DNA of 32,936 nt from Candidatus Altarchaeales archaeon (GCA_023252215.1 JAHEXG010000011.1:1-32936); one strand, 5' to 3'; shown: positions 14,242-24,092, counted from the stretch's first letter. Translations and numbers: made by a program. The notes: generated by a model from the letters alone, not told the origin.

Positions 14242-16425
14242 ATGAAAAAGGCCACATTTAAGGTATCCGGGATGCACTGCGTGAACTGCGCGGCTAATAT
14301 CGCCAAGTCTTTGGAAAAGACTCTCGGAGTTTTCAACGTCAACGTGAGCTTTGCTTCTGGTAAGGCTCTTGTCGAATATGATGAGAAAAAATTGGATACT
14401 GGAAAGATCATTGCAGTAATCAAGGTCCTCGGATTCGATGCCAGGGTGTCCACCGAAGCAGACAGGTCACGCGAGGAATTGGAGAACAAAAAAGAGCTTT
14501 CCAGGATGAAGCGCATGCTATTATTTAGTATCGCGCTTGCGCTGCCTGCTTTTATTATAGGGATGTTCTATATGCAGGGAATACCATACGCCGAGTATGT
14601 CCTTTTCCTGCTGGCGACGCCAATACAGTTCATAGCAGGCGCTCCGTTCTATAAAGGGGCGTGGGGGGCATTGAAGAACAAGACGAGCAGCATGGATACG
14701 CTTGTCGCCCTGGGAACGTCGGCCGCGTATTTCTACAGCGTGGCAGTGCTTTTAACCGCGCCAATGAAGGATGTGTATTTTGAGACGAGCGCGGTCCTTA
14801 TAACCCTTGTTCTGCTGGGCAAATACCTTGAAGCAAATGCCAGAGGCAAGACCAGCCAGGCCATCGCAAGGCTCGTGGACCTTGCGCCGAAAACTGCAAC
14901 CGTAATACGCGACGGAGTGGAAGCCATTGTTCCTGTGGAGGAGGTAGTCGTAGGAGACGTCATACGGGTCAAGCCCGGGGAGAGCATACCAGTAGACGGC
15001 GTCATCATCGTGGGCGCAAGCAGCGTGGACGAGTCCATGATAACCGGCGAAAGCCTGCCTGTGGAAAAATCCGTTGGGAGCCGGGTCATCGGCTCTACGA
15101 TAAACAAGCACGGAGCATTCACGTTCAAGGCAACGAAGGTGGGCAAGGACACAATGCTGGCCCAGATAATAAGGCTCGTCGAGGATGCCCAGGGCTCCAA
15201 GGCTCCTGTGCAGCGTTTCGCAGACACGGTCTCTTCATACTTTGTGCCGGCCGTGATCCTGATAGCGGTCGCCTCGTTCGCGCTGTGGTTCTTTGCATTC
15301 CAAAAGCCCCTCGATTTCGCGCTCATGGCCGCAGTATCCGTTCTGGTCATATCCTGCCCCTGCGCCCTCGGCCTTGCGACGCCGACCGCGGTTATCGTTG
15401 GGATAGGAAAAGGCGCAAGCAGCGGAATACTCATAAAGAGCGGAACGGCCCTTGAGACTGCGCAGAATTTGGACTATGTCGTATTCGACAAGACCGGTAC
15501 GCTCACCGTGGGCAAGCCGAAGGTGACTGACGTCGTTTCTTTGGGGGAATACTCCAATGACGTCGTAGTAGGATACGCGGCAGGTATCGAGCATTCTTCC
15601 GAGCATCCGCTGGCAGACGCATTAATGGAATACGCCAAAGACCGGAAGATCAAATTGTCCAATGTCGCGGATTTTTCGGCAGTCCCGGGCCTGGGCGTGT
15701 CTGGAAAAATAGACAGCCAGATGGTCTTCCTTGGGAGCCGCGCTCTCATGGCAAAAGAAAGAATAGACCTGTCCTCCGCTGAAGACATACTAGCAAAGCT
15801 GGAAAACGAAGGGAAGACAGCGATGCTGCTCTCAGTCGGAAACAAGATAGCGGCGGTAATAGCGGTCGCAGACACTTTGAAGGAATCGTCCAAAAAAGCA
15901 GTCAAAGAACTACAGGACATGGGCCTCGAGGTATATCTGTTGACAGGAGACAACAAGAGGACTGGGGAAGCGATCGCCGGGATGCTGGGCATAGAAAAGG
16001 TTTACGCACAGGTTCTGCCGCAAGACAAAGCCAAACATATAAAAGAGCTCCAGGATGCGGGCAAGACCGTGGCCATGGTGGGAGACGGCATAAACGATGC
16101 GCCTGCTCTTGCGCAGGCGAACGTGGGAATAGCCATGTCATCCGGAACAGACGTTGCCATAGAATCGGGAGGGATAGTGCTGATGAAAAACGACCCGCTT
16201 GCAGTGGCCAGCGCAATAAGGCTTTCCAGGCAGACCATGAACAAGATAAAGCAGAACATGTTCTGGGCGCTGATATATAACGCGCTGGGAATACCGGTAG
16301 CGGCCGGAGTCCTGTATCCGTATACCGGGTGGCTGCTTTCGCCGATCATTGCGGGAGGCGCTATGGCTTTGAGTTCTGTTTCGGTTGTGACGAATTCTCT
16401 TGCCTTGAGGTATAAGAAGATCTGA
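14242..16425 (+). CDS. copA: Copper-exporting P1B-type ATPase
   Basis: 727 residues. One N-terminal HMA domain has G-M-H-C-V-N-C (Cys13, Cys16). The actuator T-G-E is at 268-270, the transmembrane C-P-C at 372-374 ([12 protein letters not shown]), the phosphorylated Asp416 in D-K-T-G-T-L-T, H-P in S-E-H-P-L-A, and [11 protein letters not shown] near residue 615. The last helices carry Y-N-A-L-G-I-P and M-A-L-S-S-V-S-V-V, the P1B-1 signature for Cu+. The enzyme pumps Cu+ out of the cytoplasm. It is the last gene of the iscS operon; after it come tandem T-tracts. No copper-specific regulator (CopY, CueR or CopT type) is adjacent, which supports control by the iscS promoter. Confidence 0.97.
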   Translation: MKKATFKVSGMHCVNCAANIAKSLEKTLGVFNVNVSFASGKALVEYDEKKLDTGKIIAVIKVLGFDARVSTEADRSREELENKKELSRMKRMLLFSIALALPAFIIGMFYMQGIPYAEYVLFLLATPIQFIAGAPFYKGAWGALKNKTSSMDTLVALGTSAAYFYSVAVLLTAPMKDVYFETSAVLITLVLLGKYLEANARGKTSQAIARLVDLAPKTATVIRDGVEAIVPVEEVVVGDVIRVKPGESIPVDGVIIVGASSVDESMITGESLPVEKSVGSRVIGSTINKHGAFTFKATKVGKDTMLAQIIRLVEDAQGSKAPVQRFADTVSSYFVPAVILIAVASFALWFFAFQKPLDFALMAAVSVLVISCPCALGLATPTAVIVGIGKGASSGILIKSGTALETAQNLDYVVFDKTGTLTVGKPKVTDVVSLGEYSNDVVVGYAAGIEHSSEHPLADALMEYAKDRKIKLSNVADFSAVPGLGVSGKIDSQMVFLGSRALMAKERIDLSSAEDILAKLENEGKTAMLLSVGNKIAAVIAVADTLKESSKKAVKELQDMGLEVYLLTGDNKRTGEAIAGMLGIEKVYAQVLPQDKAKHIKELQDAGKTVAMVGDGINDAPALAQANVGIAMSSGTDVAIESGGIVLMKNDPLAVASAIRLSRQTMNKIKQNMFWALIYNALGIPVAAGVLYPYTGWLLSPIIAGGAMALSSVSVVTNSLALRYKKI

Positions 16426-16455
16426 TCTGTTTTTGATCTGTTTTTATACTTTTTT
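16424..16455 (+). terminator. Tandem T-tract terminator after copA
   Basis: The 11-mer GATCTGTTTTT occurs twice back to back (16424-16434 and 16435-16445), the first copy overlapping the copA stop codon, followed by a third T-tract at 16450-16455. Runs of T on the coding strand end transcription in archaea. The third tract also lies where the promoter of the next gene is expected. Confidence 0.65.
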
Positions 16456-16470
16456 ATCAATATTAGTATT

Positions 16471-18816
16471 ATGAAGTCTATGGGAAAATTTCTTATTTTG
16501 TTATCTGTGCTGATTTTTTTGTGCGTTTTCGCATCGTCGGCGTTTATTGAAAAAGAAGTGAAGAGTTTGATATCATCGGATGATTCCCAGATGAATGATC
16601 CGGGGAGTTTTCTTAATGTGAGCAAGTTCCATCTGTCTCCTGCCGCATCATCAGAGGTGTGGAAGCGGTATCCTTCCGGCATCATTCCCCTGCCTTTGTC
16701 GTCAAAGGATGCGAAAATATTGAAGGAGTTCAGCCAAACGGGCGGCTACATAGTTGAGCTTACGCAGACGCCTGCTTCGCAGATGAACGGAGGAAGTATC
16801 GGCGTTTCGCGGCTTTCTCTTAAGGCTAGGACCAAGGAGGAAAACAAGCAGCGTCAGGACCTTATGGCAGTCCATGAAGCCTTCGGGAACGAATTGAAGT
16901 CTATAAACATAAAGGCCGGCATCAAACGGGAATTTTATAACGTATTCAACGGCGTCTCTCTTAGAGACGTATCCATAGACGATATAATTAGGGTTTCTAA
17001 CATGGGCGACGTAAAGATGGTGTATCCCTTGAACACTTATCGCGTGCTTCTCTCGGACAGCCTGCCGATGATAGGCGCAACGGATGCCTGGAAGATGCAG
17101 GATTCTTCGGGGAGGAACATAACAGGGAAAGGGGTGAAGATCGCCTTGATAGATACGGGAGTGGATTATACGCATCAGGATCTTGGCGGATGCACTGCGC
17201 AGGAGATAGACGGTAGCACGATAACTGTGAGTGGCGCGGATTACTCTCTTGAGTCGGAGCATCCTTATACTGATAACTTGAATGTCTCCTGGAACATAAC
17301 CATGCCGGGCTATGCGCGGGTAGCCGTCCATTTCAGCAACATCTCGTTGGAGGACGGATTCGACGTAATCTATGTGAGGAATTCTTCCGGCGACGTAGTC
17401 CAGGAATTAACCGGCAGCCTGGCCGACGTATGGAGCTACGCCGTAGCCGGGGACACTATCTACCTGAATCTGGTATCCGACGACAGCGTCACAGACTGGG
17501 GTTTTTCCGTGGACGGGATAATAAACGGAAGCACTGATTTCTCGGCCGCAGGCTGCTCCAAGGTCATCTCAGGATATGATTTCATAAACGACGACAACAA
17601 CCCGATGGACGACTACGGACACGGAACCCACTGTGCGGCAATAGCGGCAGGAAACGGCACACTAAAAGGAGTCGCCCCGGATGCGAAGATACTGGCTTAT
17701 AAAGTATGCGACTCATCCGGCAGCTGCCCGGAAGACGAAATGATCGCAGGCATAGACAGAGCGGTCTACGACGGAGCGGACGTGATAAGCATGAGCATCG
17801 GCGGAGAAGGCGACGTAACGGACGCCTTATCCCAGTCCGTTGACAATGCAGTCGACGCAGGCGTAGTGGTGGTCGTGGCCGCGGGGAACAGCGGACCATA
17901 CAACCAGTCGATCGAATGCCCTGGATGCGCCAGAAAAGCAATAACCGTAGGCGCAGTATATAAGCCAAATGACGCTGTGAGGAACAGGAACGCAAACCTT
18001 ACAGTCCTCGGCTCCTCTCCAAAAAACATTGAGTCAAAGGCATTCACGTACTCGGCACCGACGGGCACGGAGGGAGTGGAAGCGGAGCTGTTAGACGCAG
18101 GAATAGGTTTTGCTAGTGACTATTCTGGAAAGAACGCTGCCGGAAAGATCGCAGTAATAGAGCAGATGACCGGCCGCATATCCTACCACGACCAGGTGGA
18201 CAACGCCTACAACGCAGGATGCTTGGGAGCGATAATCTATGACGGCATCGATGAAGAGACGGTAGATGAAAGTACTTTGACATTGGACAACCTCTCGGCG
18301 GTTCCGGCGGTTTATGTGAATAAATCCAACGGCGAATACCTCAAAGAACAGGCAGACGGCTCAGGACAGGCACTTATGACAGTTACCGTCGATCCCGTCC
18401 TTGTAGCGGACTTTTCTTCCAGGGGTCCTTTTGGCATATATAATAAGCCGGACATCGTTGCGCCCGGAGTCCATATATGCGCTGCGCGCATGGGTCTTGA
18501 GTTTGCGGATTACACGCTGTGCCTGGATGACAAGCACGTTCTCCTGTCCGGCACTTCCATGGCCACGCCCCACGTTGCCGGGGCCGCAGCATTGCTACTG
18601 CAGAAATATCCCGACTGGCTTCCGCTGGAGGTGAAGGCCGCGCTGGAGAATACGGCCTCGGATTACGGCTACAGCCGCAACGTGCAGGGCGCGGGCCTGG
18701 TCAACATATCGGCTGCCCTGCAGTTGACCGCGCCTCCGCCGGTCGCATACCTGTCGAATATATCAGACGTAGCATACAGGTTAAAAAGTACGGATTATAT
18801 ACGGATTATTCAATAA
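16471..18816 (+). CDS. Secreted subtilisin-family serine protease with inserted CUB-like and PA domains
   Basis: 781 residues. A signal peptide (about 5-24) is followed by a propeptide (about 45-190). Catalytic residues are Asp228 (A-L-I-D-T-G-V-D), His384 (D-Y-G-H-G-T-H), oxyanion Asn473 (A-A-G-N-S-G-P) and Ser696 (S-G-T-S-M-A-T-P-H). Between Asp and His sits an insertion of about 95 residues (258-352) with CUB-like pattern (S-E-H-P-Y-T-D-N, W-N-I-T-M-P-G-Y, V-H-F, D-V-I-Y-V-R, W-G-F-S-V-D-G). A protease-associated domain lies at about 525-640. The last 25 residues look non-homologous and are encoded by AT-rich, promoter-like DNA. It probably degrades proteins outside the cell. The lipoprotein gene 6 bp downstream starts with a domain usually found at the C-terminus of such proteases. 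Confidence 0.9.
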   Translation: MKSMGKFLILLSVLIFLCVFASSAFIEKEVKSLISSDDSQMNDPGSFLNVSKFHLSPAASSEVWKRYPSGIIPLPLSSKDAKILKEFSQTGGYIVELTQTPASQMNGGSIGVSRLSLKARTKEENKQRQDLMAVHEAFGNELKSINIKAGIKREFYNVFNGVSLRDVSIDDIIRVSNMGDVKMVYPLNTYRVLLSDSLPMIGATDAWKMQDSSGRNITGKGVKIALIDTGVDYTHQDLGGCTAQEIDGSTITVSGADYSLESEHPYTDNLNVSWNITMPGYARVAVHFSNISLEDGFDVIYVRNSSGDVVQELTGSLADVWSYAVAGDTIYLNLVSDDSVTDWGFSVDGIINGSTDFSAAGCSKVISGYDFINDDNNPMDDYGHGTHCAAIAAGNGTLKGVAPDAKILAYKVCDSSGSCPEDEMIAGIDRAVYDGADVISMSIGGEGDVTDALSQSVDNAVDAGVVVVVAAGNSGPYNQSIECPGCARKAITVGAVYKPNDAVRNRNANLTVLGSSPKNIESKAFTYSAPTGTEGVEAELLDAGIGFASDYSGKNAAGKIAVIEQMTGRISYHDQVDNAYNAGCLGAIIYDGIDEETVDESTLTLDNLSAVPAVYVNKSNGEYLKEQADGSGQALMTVTVDPVLVADFSSRGPFGIYNKPDIVAPGVHICAARMGLEFADYTLCLDDKHVLLSGTSMATPHVAGAAALLLQKYPDWLPLEVKAALENTASDYGYSRNVQGAGLVNISAALQLTAPPPVAYLSNISDVAYRLKSTDYIRIIQ
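18795..18801 (+). promoter_or_regulatory. TATA box of the lipoprotein gene
   Basis: TTATATA lies about 25 bp before the ATG at 18823 and inside the last codons of the protease gene. The spacing fits a leaderless archaeal transcript starting at or next to the ATG. Confidence 0.5.
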
Positions 18817-18822
18817 ATTAAA

Positions 18823-20220
18823 ATGAAAAACTCCTCACACGTCTGCATAGGGCTCATATGCGCCCTGCTTTTTGCAGGATGCACGGGCATACAGGAAGGA
18901 ACCGTAAACGGAACGGCCAACATCAGCGGCGCAGTCTACGGCTCAAACCAGGGAGAATACACCCTTGAAACTGCCAGGATAGACGACCCGGACCACTGGA
19001 CATCTGTCGGAATTTTCATGTCAGGCGAAACGGGCAGCAGGCTGAATGACACAGTACTTGCCAACTGGAATACCTCGAAGGTCGCGGACGGAAAATACGT
19101 TATCCGGCTTACTGCAACCGGATCAAACGGAGAGAAAAGCACTGATTACCTCTACGTTACTGTGAACAACAACCCTGAGGCAGGCGCCTGCCCAGTTTGG
19201 TCATGCGGCGATCTTTCCACCGGGAGAAACAATGTCAGCGTCAATCTTACGCAGACCGAATACAAGAACAACATGAATTGCTCGGTTCTCTGCTCCTGCC
19301 CTGCAGGGATGCGCGCCGAGGTCTATTCCAACGGGAACATCGAGGAAGCCTATGATTTGGTGACATTGACAGGCAGGACATCCGACGAGTCGGGCGGCGA
19401 TTATTATAGTTACGAGCTTTCAGGAAACTGGTCGGATGATTCTTCCATCGATTTCTCCGAGAATCAGAGCGTAGAGATAGCCTTCATAAGCGACTACTCA
19501 AACGACGGCTCCTCAGGATACCGGGGCTTCGACGTGCCGGAGATCAGATGCGTTCCCTATTGCAACTCAGAATCAGGATCCAGCGGATACGAGTACATAG
19601 CAAAGGTCAGGTTGAACAACGAGTCAAGCGTGTCGGGCGACAGCTCCCAGACGGATCATACCGGAACGATCCTTACGAACCTCGTAGCCGGGCAGAACTA
19701 TACCCTGGAAGTCGACATTAGAAGCAGCAACGATAAGGACTGCACAGAAAAAGCAGTAGCATGGATCGATTATGACGGGGATTACGTATTCAACGATACA
19801 GTTGAAAACGCGAGCGTTTCAGTTGAGAGGATAGACCTTGGCAGTTACGCGATGCTCAGCGGAACGCATAAATTCTCCGCGGATTTCACTGTGCCAAAAG
19901 AGGCCGTAAACGGGCAGACGCGTATGAGGATATCCCTGAGCGGATGCGGGAAGGCAGACTGCAGCAACTACGAGAACCAGACGTACTGCGAGGAAATGAT
20001 GAAGACGCCCACTCCCGGACCCTGCGACTATAGGGAGTCATACGGCGAAGTAGAAGACTACGAGGTAGCCATAATGAGGTCCGGTTGCGGGCTCCTCGGA
20101 GACGAGCCGCCCTGCGGAGAAGTAACCCTCGGCGAGGTATTAAGCGTAATCCAGCTCTGGGAAAAAGAAGACGCGTCCCTGAGGGACGTACTGCTTCTCA
20201 TAAATGCCTGGAAATCCTGA
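18823..20220 (+). CDS. Extracellular lipoprotein with Ig-like, GEVED-like and dockerin-like domains
   Basis: 465 residues. A basic start, hydrophobic stretch and L-L-F-A-G-C lipobox (Cys20) indicate a lipid-anchored secreted protein. Residues about 33-113 resemble the beta-sandwich at the end of archaeal subtilases (G-S-N-Q-G-E-Y-T-L-E, W-N-T-S-K-V-A-D-G-K-Y-V-I-R-L). About 258-428 is a GEVED-like domain with I-D-Y-D-G-D-Y-V-F-N-D, a G-Q-T-R-M-R-I segment and G-E-V-E-D-Y. The last 35 residues form two dockerin-like repeats (G-E-V-T-L-G-E-V-L-S-V-I-Q-L-W and A-S-L-R-D-V-L-L-L-I-N-A-W). Many cysteines suggest disulfides. It is likely a surface adhesin or partner of the protease. Function is inferred from domains only. 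Confidence 0.75.
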   Translation: MKNSSHVCIGLICALLFAGCTGIQEGTVNGTANISGAVYGSNQGEYTLETARIDDPDHWTSVGIFMSGETGSRLNDTVLANWNTSKVADGKYVIRLTATGSNGEKSTDYLYVTVNNNPEAGACPVWSCGDLSTGRNNVSVNLTQTEYKNNMNCSVLCSCPAGMRAEVYSNGNIEEAYDLVTLTGRTSDESGGDYYSYELSGNWSDDSSIDFSENQSVEIAFISDYSNDGSSGYRGFDVPEIRCVPYCNSESGSSGYEYIAKVRLNNESSVSGDSSQTDHTGTILTNLVAGQNYTLEVDIRSSNDKDCTEKAVAWIDYDGDYVFNDTVENASVSVERIDLGSYAMLSGTHKFSADFTVPKEAVNGQTRMRISLSGCGKADCSNYENQTYCEEMMKTPTPGPCDYRESYGEVEDYEVAIMRSGCGLLGDEPPCGEVTLGEVLSVIQLWEKEDASLRDVLLLINAWKS

Positions 20221-20237
20221 ACCGGGCATCCGGCTGA

Positions 20238-20261
20238 TTTTTTATTTTTTTCTTTTTTTTT
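20238..20261 (+). terminator. T-tract terminator after the lipoprotein gene
   Basis: Twenty of 24 or more bases are T, in runs of 6 to 8, starting 18 bp after the stop codon. It lies at the convergent junction with the prenyl synthase gene and would end plus-strand transcription. Confidence 0.6.
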
Positions 20262-21214
20262 CAGAGGTCCCGTTTTACGACGTAGTCTGCTATCAGCCTC
20301 AGTTCTTTTCTCGCCGTCGAGTCCTTTATCTCTTGCAGCGAAGAGTCGGAAGTCTTTATGTATTCCCTGGCTTTTTTCTTGCAGTAGTCTATTGAGCCGG
20401 AGTCGTGGAACAATTCAATAGCGCGGCTTATTTCTGCGTCTGTGTTCCCTTTTTTGCTTAACAGGTTCAGAAGCTCTTTTCTTTCTTTTTCTTTCAAGGA
20501 GGCAAGAGCGTTTATCGCTATGAGGTTCTTTTTCCCCCGGACTATGTCGCTTCCCACGGGTTTTCCAAGTTTTTCCTCGTCAGCCGTGACTCCGAGTATG
20601 TCGTCCTGTATCTGGAATGCGAGACCGATCGACAGGCCGAACGAGGCCAGCGCCTCTACTTGTTCGTCTTTTCCTCCGCCTACGACTGCTCCGGCTTCTG
20701 TCGCCGCTTCCAATAGGACGCCTGTTTTTTTGCGTATCATCTCCATGTATTCGTCTTCCGATACTTCCGTTCTTTTCTCAAACGAGACGTCGAGTTCCTG
20801 TCCTTCGCATATCTCGGACGTGGCCCTCGCAAGTATTCTGTAAGCCCTGGGATCGCATATCTCGAATGCTTTGGAGAATAGTAGGTCGCCTGCGAGTATC
20901 GCGGTCGGCACTCCGTATAGTTTGTGGACTGAAGGCTTTCCCCTGCGCATGTCGTCTGCGTCCATTATGTCGTCGTGTATGAGGGTGAATGTGTGCATCA
21001 GTTCGATTGCTGCGCCGGTGCGTGCTCCGTCTTCTCTTTTGCCGCCCACGGCTTCGCAGGACAGCATGCAGAGCATGGGGCGGACCATCTTTCCGCCAGC
21101 AAGGCACAGATGCCTTGCGGCAGAGTATATGCGGTCGGGTTTGCCTATCAGGGTCTTCTGTATCTCCAGGTTCACCAGCCTGCGCTCTTTCGCAAGTTTT
21201 TCCATCAGGTCCAT
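20261..21214 (-). CDS. Geranylgeranyl/farnesyl diphosphate synthase (polyprenyl synthetase)
   Basis: 317 residues. The enzyme condenses isopentenyl diphosphate with allylic diphosphates to make the C20 chain of archaeal lipids. Visible are the G-G-K-M-V-R-P motif (40-46), the first Asp-rich motif H-D-D-I-M-D-A-D-D-M-R-R-G (80-92) and the second F-Q-I-Q-D-D-I-L-G (200-208), plus a G-K-P-V-G-S-D (about 217-223) segment. Residues just before the first Asp motif (M-H-T-F-T-L-I-H) lack bulky aromatics near positions -4/-5, consistent with a C20 product, though length cannot be fixed from sequence. It lies 16 bp downstream of alaS on the same strand, probably in one transcript. Confidence 0.93.
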   Translation of the reverse strand: MDLMEKLAKERRLVNLEIQKTLIGKPDRIYSAARHLCLAGGKMVRPMLCMLSCEAVGGKREDGARTGAAIELMHTFTLIHDDIMDADDMRRGKPSVHKLYGVPTAILAGDLLFSKAFEICDPRAYRILARATSEICEGQELDVSFEKRTEVSEDEYMEMIRKKTGVLLEAATEAGAVVGGGKDEQVEALASFGLSIGLAFQIQDDILGVTADEEKLGKPVGSDIVRGKKNLIAINALASLKEKERKELLNLLSKKGNTDAEISRAIELFHDSGSIDYCKKKAREYIKTSDSSLQEIKDSTARKELRLIADYVVKRDL

Positions 21215-21230
21215 CTTATTATATTAAGTA

Positions 21231-24092
21231 TTATATGTTGAATTCTTTAAGTATCTTCGCAGCATCCTTGGACGAGCCTCCGCCGACCGCAAGGAACGCA
21301 TCTCCGTGTGATCCTCCGCCCAGTTGCGAGGAAAGGAGTTTTGCAAGGCCTGCCGCCGTATGCTTTTGGCTGCTTGACGCAACTACTATGTTCGCTTTGT
21401 CTTTTATTACGTTGACTAGTATGAGGGTTCTTCCGGATTTTTCCGTCAATTTCTTCGCAGTCTCGCTGAGGGCTTTTACGTTCATGTCGTATACGAGCTC
21501 CTTTACTATGCCTTCTTTTTCCAGCCTCTTTTCCAGGCCATCCGACATGGCATTCGACAGCTCGTTTCTGAGGAAGTCCAGTTCTTTCTTCTGGCTCTTC
21601 CAGGACTCGAACAGATCCGCGTATCCTTCGTATGTGCCATCGCATGGCACTTTTGCGTATTTGTCGCTGTAGGAGAATGTTTTGTCCAGTTTTTTGAGGC
21701 GGTGCTCCAAAGAGCATATCTCGGCCTTCTGGGCGCACCATTCGTCTGTGAATCTCTTTAGGGTCTTTGAGAGGTCGATTACTTTCACGGAGAATATGTC
21801 CGCTACGCGGGCCAGGTCTTGTTCGGATACTTTTACTGCTCCGCTGGTTATCTTCTCTGCTATCTTCTTCTGCTCCTCGATATACGCCTGCGCCGCCGGG
21901 CCGGCAGAGAATTCCAGCCTCACCACTCCGTCCTGTATCCTCTTTGTGCCGGTTATCTTTATCGGGCCCGCATCTTTCGTATTAGACAAATGTATTCCGC
22001 CGCATGCTTCAACGTCCCAGTCCTTTACTGATACTACGCGGATCTCGCCCCCCGGCACGACTCCTCCCTGGTACAGGCGGAATCCGTAGGTGCTCTCGGC
22101 GGCTACGCGCTCCATGAATCTGATGTCGAGGGGTCTCTTTTCGGATACGATCTTGTTCGAAAGGTCTTCTATTTTCTTTAATTCCTCGTCCGATAGTGAC
22201 GCATAATGCGTTATGTCTAGCCTTGCGCCTTTGACGCTCTTATGTGCGCCTGTCTGCCAGATGTGGCTTCCGAGGACGCGCCTTGCTGCGCCGTTGATTA
22301 TGTGAGTCGCAGTGTGATGTATGGCCAATTGCTCCCTTCGGCTGGAATCGATGACGCAGTTTACGGCCATACCCGGCATTATCCCGGTTATATCGCCTCT
22401 GACTTCGTGGACTACGACGTTGCCCACCTTTTGTACGAAGGCAACGGGCATGCCGTTTATCGTTCCAAGGTCTGTTTCCTGTCCTCCGCCCTCGGGATAG
22501 AAATAGGTCTTGTCAAATACCATGTAGCTCCCAAAGACTGCGAGCACCTTGGCCGAAAATTTGCGCATCTCTGCGTTGTCATAGTATCCCAGCATAGTCG
22601 GCGGAAGGCCTTCCGGGAGCTTGACCTGGGGCTTTTCCTCATCCTTTTCTTCCACCGGCTTTTCGTGCATCTTCCCGACCCGTATGTAGAAGTCGTCCGG
22701 GACGTCCACTTTAAGGGATGAGAATTCTTTCACAAGGTCCGGGGTAAGCCCCTGGGAGTCGTACAAGGAGATCAGGTCATTTAATCCGATGTCCTTTACA
22801 TTGTCTCTTGACAACTTTTCATCCAAGCGGGAAACTATCGTCTTTCCTTTCTCCAGGGTTTTTCGGTATTTGTCTTCTTCCACGTCCGCAAGCTTCATAA
22901 GCTCCCGTTTATTCTCCTTCAACTCAGGAAAGTCGGACTGGAAAAAGTCCACCTGCATACCCAGTATGTCGGACAAGGGCAGGCCCAGTTTAAGCGCGTT
23001 TATCGCCCTTATCGCTCTTCTGACGAGCATTCTCCCAAAATAGCCTTCCTTCGCATTAGAAGGAAGCACGCCGTCCTGGAGCATGAACATAAGGGCTCTG
23101 GTATGATCGCATACTGCGTAGAGGTTCTCCATTGGGACGATCTCTTTTACCAATTTTTCGGTTGGTATCCCCAGGCGTTTTGCCGCCTTTTCTCTTAGCA
23201 CCTTTAGGTCGGCGTTCGATTCCACGCTCATCATGCCCGCAACCTGCGAATACTCTCCAAGAATTTTAGGATCTCCCGTGACGTGGGCTTCGCTCTTCAA
23301 TTTCTTAAGGACGCTGCCGAACACCGCTTCATAGGCGCTGGTCGTGCCCTGCGAGACCCATGTGAAACGCTCCAGGCCGTATCCGGTATCCACGACCTGC
23401 ATGTCCATCTCCTTGATCACGCCGTCTTTTTCCTGGTACATCATGAATACCAGAGTGGATAGTTCTATTCCGGATACCAGTGTTTCAAAGCACGGCCCGG
23501 AATTCCCGCCGCCGGCCCATGTGCTCTCTATGTAGGTAACGACCTCGGGATCGATGCCCAGCTCTTTTGTCAGGAGATTATGGCACAGCTCCACTGTCCG
23601 GTCCTTGAAATAGATCGGCTTGTCCTTGGTGTTGAAGCAGTGATGCGCCAGCATCTCAAACATCGTGAAATGTCTTCCGGTCTTTCCCACGTTGTCTATG
23701 TCGTTGAAGCGGACACAGGTCTGAGAGATAGTCAAAGGATTAGCCGGCGGTTTTACGACGCCGTTCAATACCCAGGGCTGGAAGCAGTAGATAGACGCCT
23801 GCGTGAAGAATACGTCGTTCCTCCAGCGGGCGACAATGGGATAACGGGAAACACGGCCATGGCCGTTCCTTTCGAAATAGGAGAGATATGCTTCGCGCAT
23901 CTCGTGCAATGAGTACTTCTTCTTTGTGAGAGGATTACCGATGAAGCCGTATTCGTCGCAGGGAGGATCGCCGCAGGTCTCTTTATCGGCGTCGACGCTC
24001 CAGAAGTATTTGCCGCATTTGACGCATTTCTTCCTCTGAAAGCCTTCTTGTCTGAAAAGCTCCACCTCATACTCGGAAATCTTGCCGGACAT
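21231..24092 (-). CDS. alaS: Alanyl-tRNA synthetase, archaeal type
   Basis: 953 residues from the ATG at 24092. The frame stays open to 24212, but archaeal AlaRS starts at M-S-G-K-I-S-E-Y-E, so I set the start there. The archaeal N-terminal cysteine cluster C-V-K-C (23-26) with C-G-D-P-P-C (40-45) is present, followed by the class II core (R-W-R-N-D-V-F-F-T-Q-A near 90, G-G-G-N-S-G-P-C-F-E near 195, D-T-G-Y-G-L-E-R near 235). The editing site is H-H-T-A-T-H at about 592-597 with C-G-G-I-H at about 697-701, and the C-terminal C-Ala/DHHA1 part ends with G-G-G-S-H-G-D-A. It charges tRNA-Ala and clears Ser/Gly mischarging. CATATATTAT just upstream may be its promoter. Confidence 0.97.
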   Translation of the reverse strand: MSGKISEYEVELFRQEGFQRKKCVKCGKYFWSVDADKETCGDPPCDEYGFIGNPLTKKKYSLHEMREAYLSYFERNGHGRVSRYPIVARWRNDVFFTQASIYCFQPWVLNGVVKPPANPLTISQTCVRFNDIDNVGKTGRHFTMFEMLAHHCFNTKDKPIYFKDRTVELCHNLLTKELGIDPEVVTYIESTWAGGGNSGPCFETLVSGIELSTLVFMMYQEKDGVIKEMDMQVVDTGYGLERFTWVSQGTTSAYEAVFGSVLKKLKSEAHVTGDPKILGEYSQVAGMMSVESNADLKVLREKAAKRLGIPTEKLVKEIVPMENLYAVCDHTRALMFMLQDGVLPSNAKEGYFGRMLVRRAIRAINALKLGLPLSDILGMQVDFFQSDFPELKENKRELMKLADVEEDKYRKTLEKGKTIVSRLDEKLSRDNVKDIGLNDLISLYDSQGLTPDLVKEFSSLKVDVPDDFYIRVGKMHEKPVEEKDEEKPQVKLPEGLPPTMLGYYDNAEMRKFSAKVLAVFGSYMVFDKTYFYPEGGGQETDLGTINGMPVAFVQKVGNVVVHEVRGDITGIMPGMAVNCVIDSSRREQLAIHHTATHIINGAARRVLGSHIWQTGAHKSVKGARLDITHYASLSDEELKKIEDLSNKIVSEKRPLDIRFMERVAAESTYGFRLYQGGVVPGGEIRVVSVKDWDVEACGGIHLSNTKDAGPIKITGTKRIQDGVVRLEFSAGPAAQAYIEEQKKIAEKITSGAVKVSEQDLARVADIFSVKVIDLSKTLKRFTDEWCAQKAEICSLEHRLKKLDKTFSYSDKYAKVPCDGTYEGYADLFESWKSQKKELDFLRNELSNAMSDGLEKRLEKEGIVKELVYDMNVKALSETAKKLTEKSGRTLILVNVIKDKANIVVASSSQKHTAAGLAKLLSSQLGGGSHGDAFLAVGGGSSKDAAKILKEFNI

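Noticed and set aside
14733-15434. 233-residue minus-strand ORF opposite copA
   Set aside because: Antisense shadow of a strongly conserved ATPase gene.
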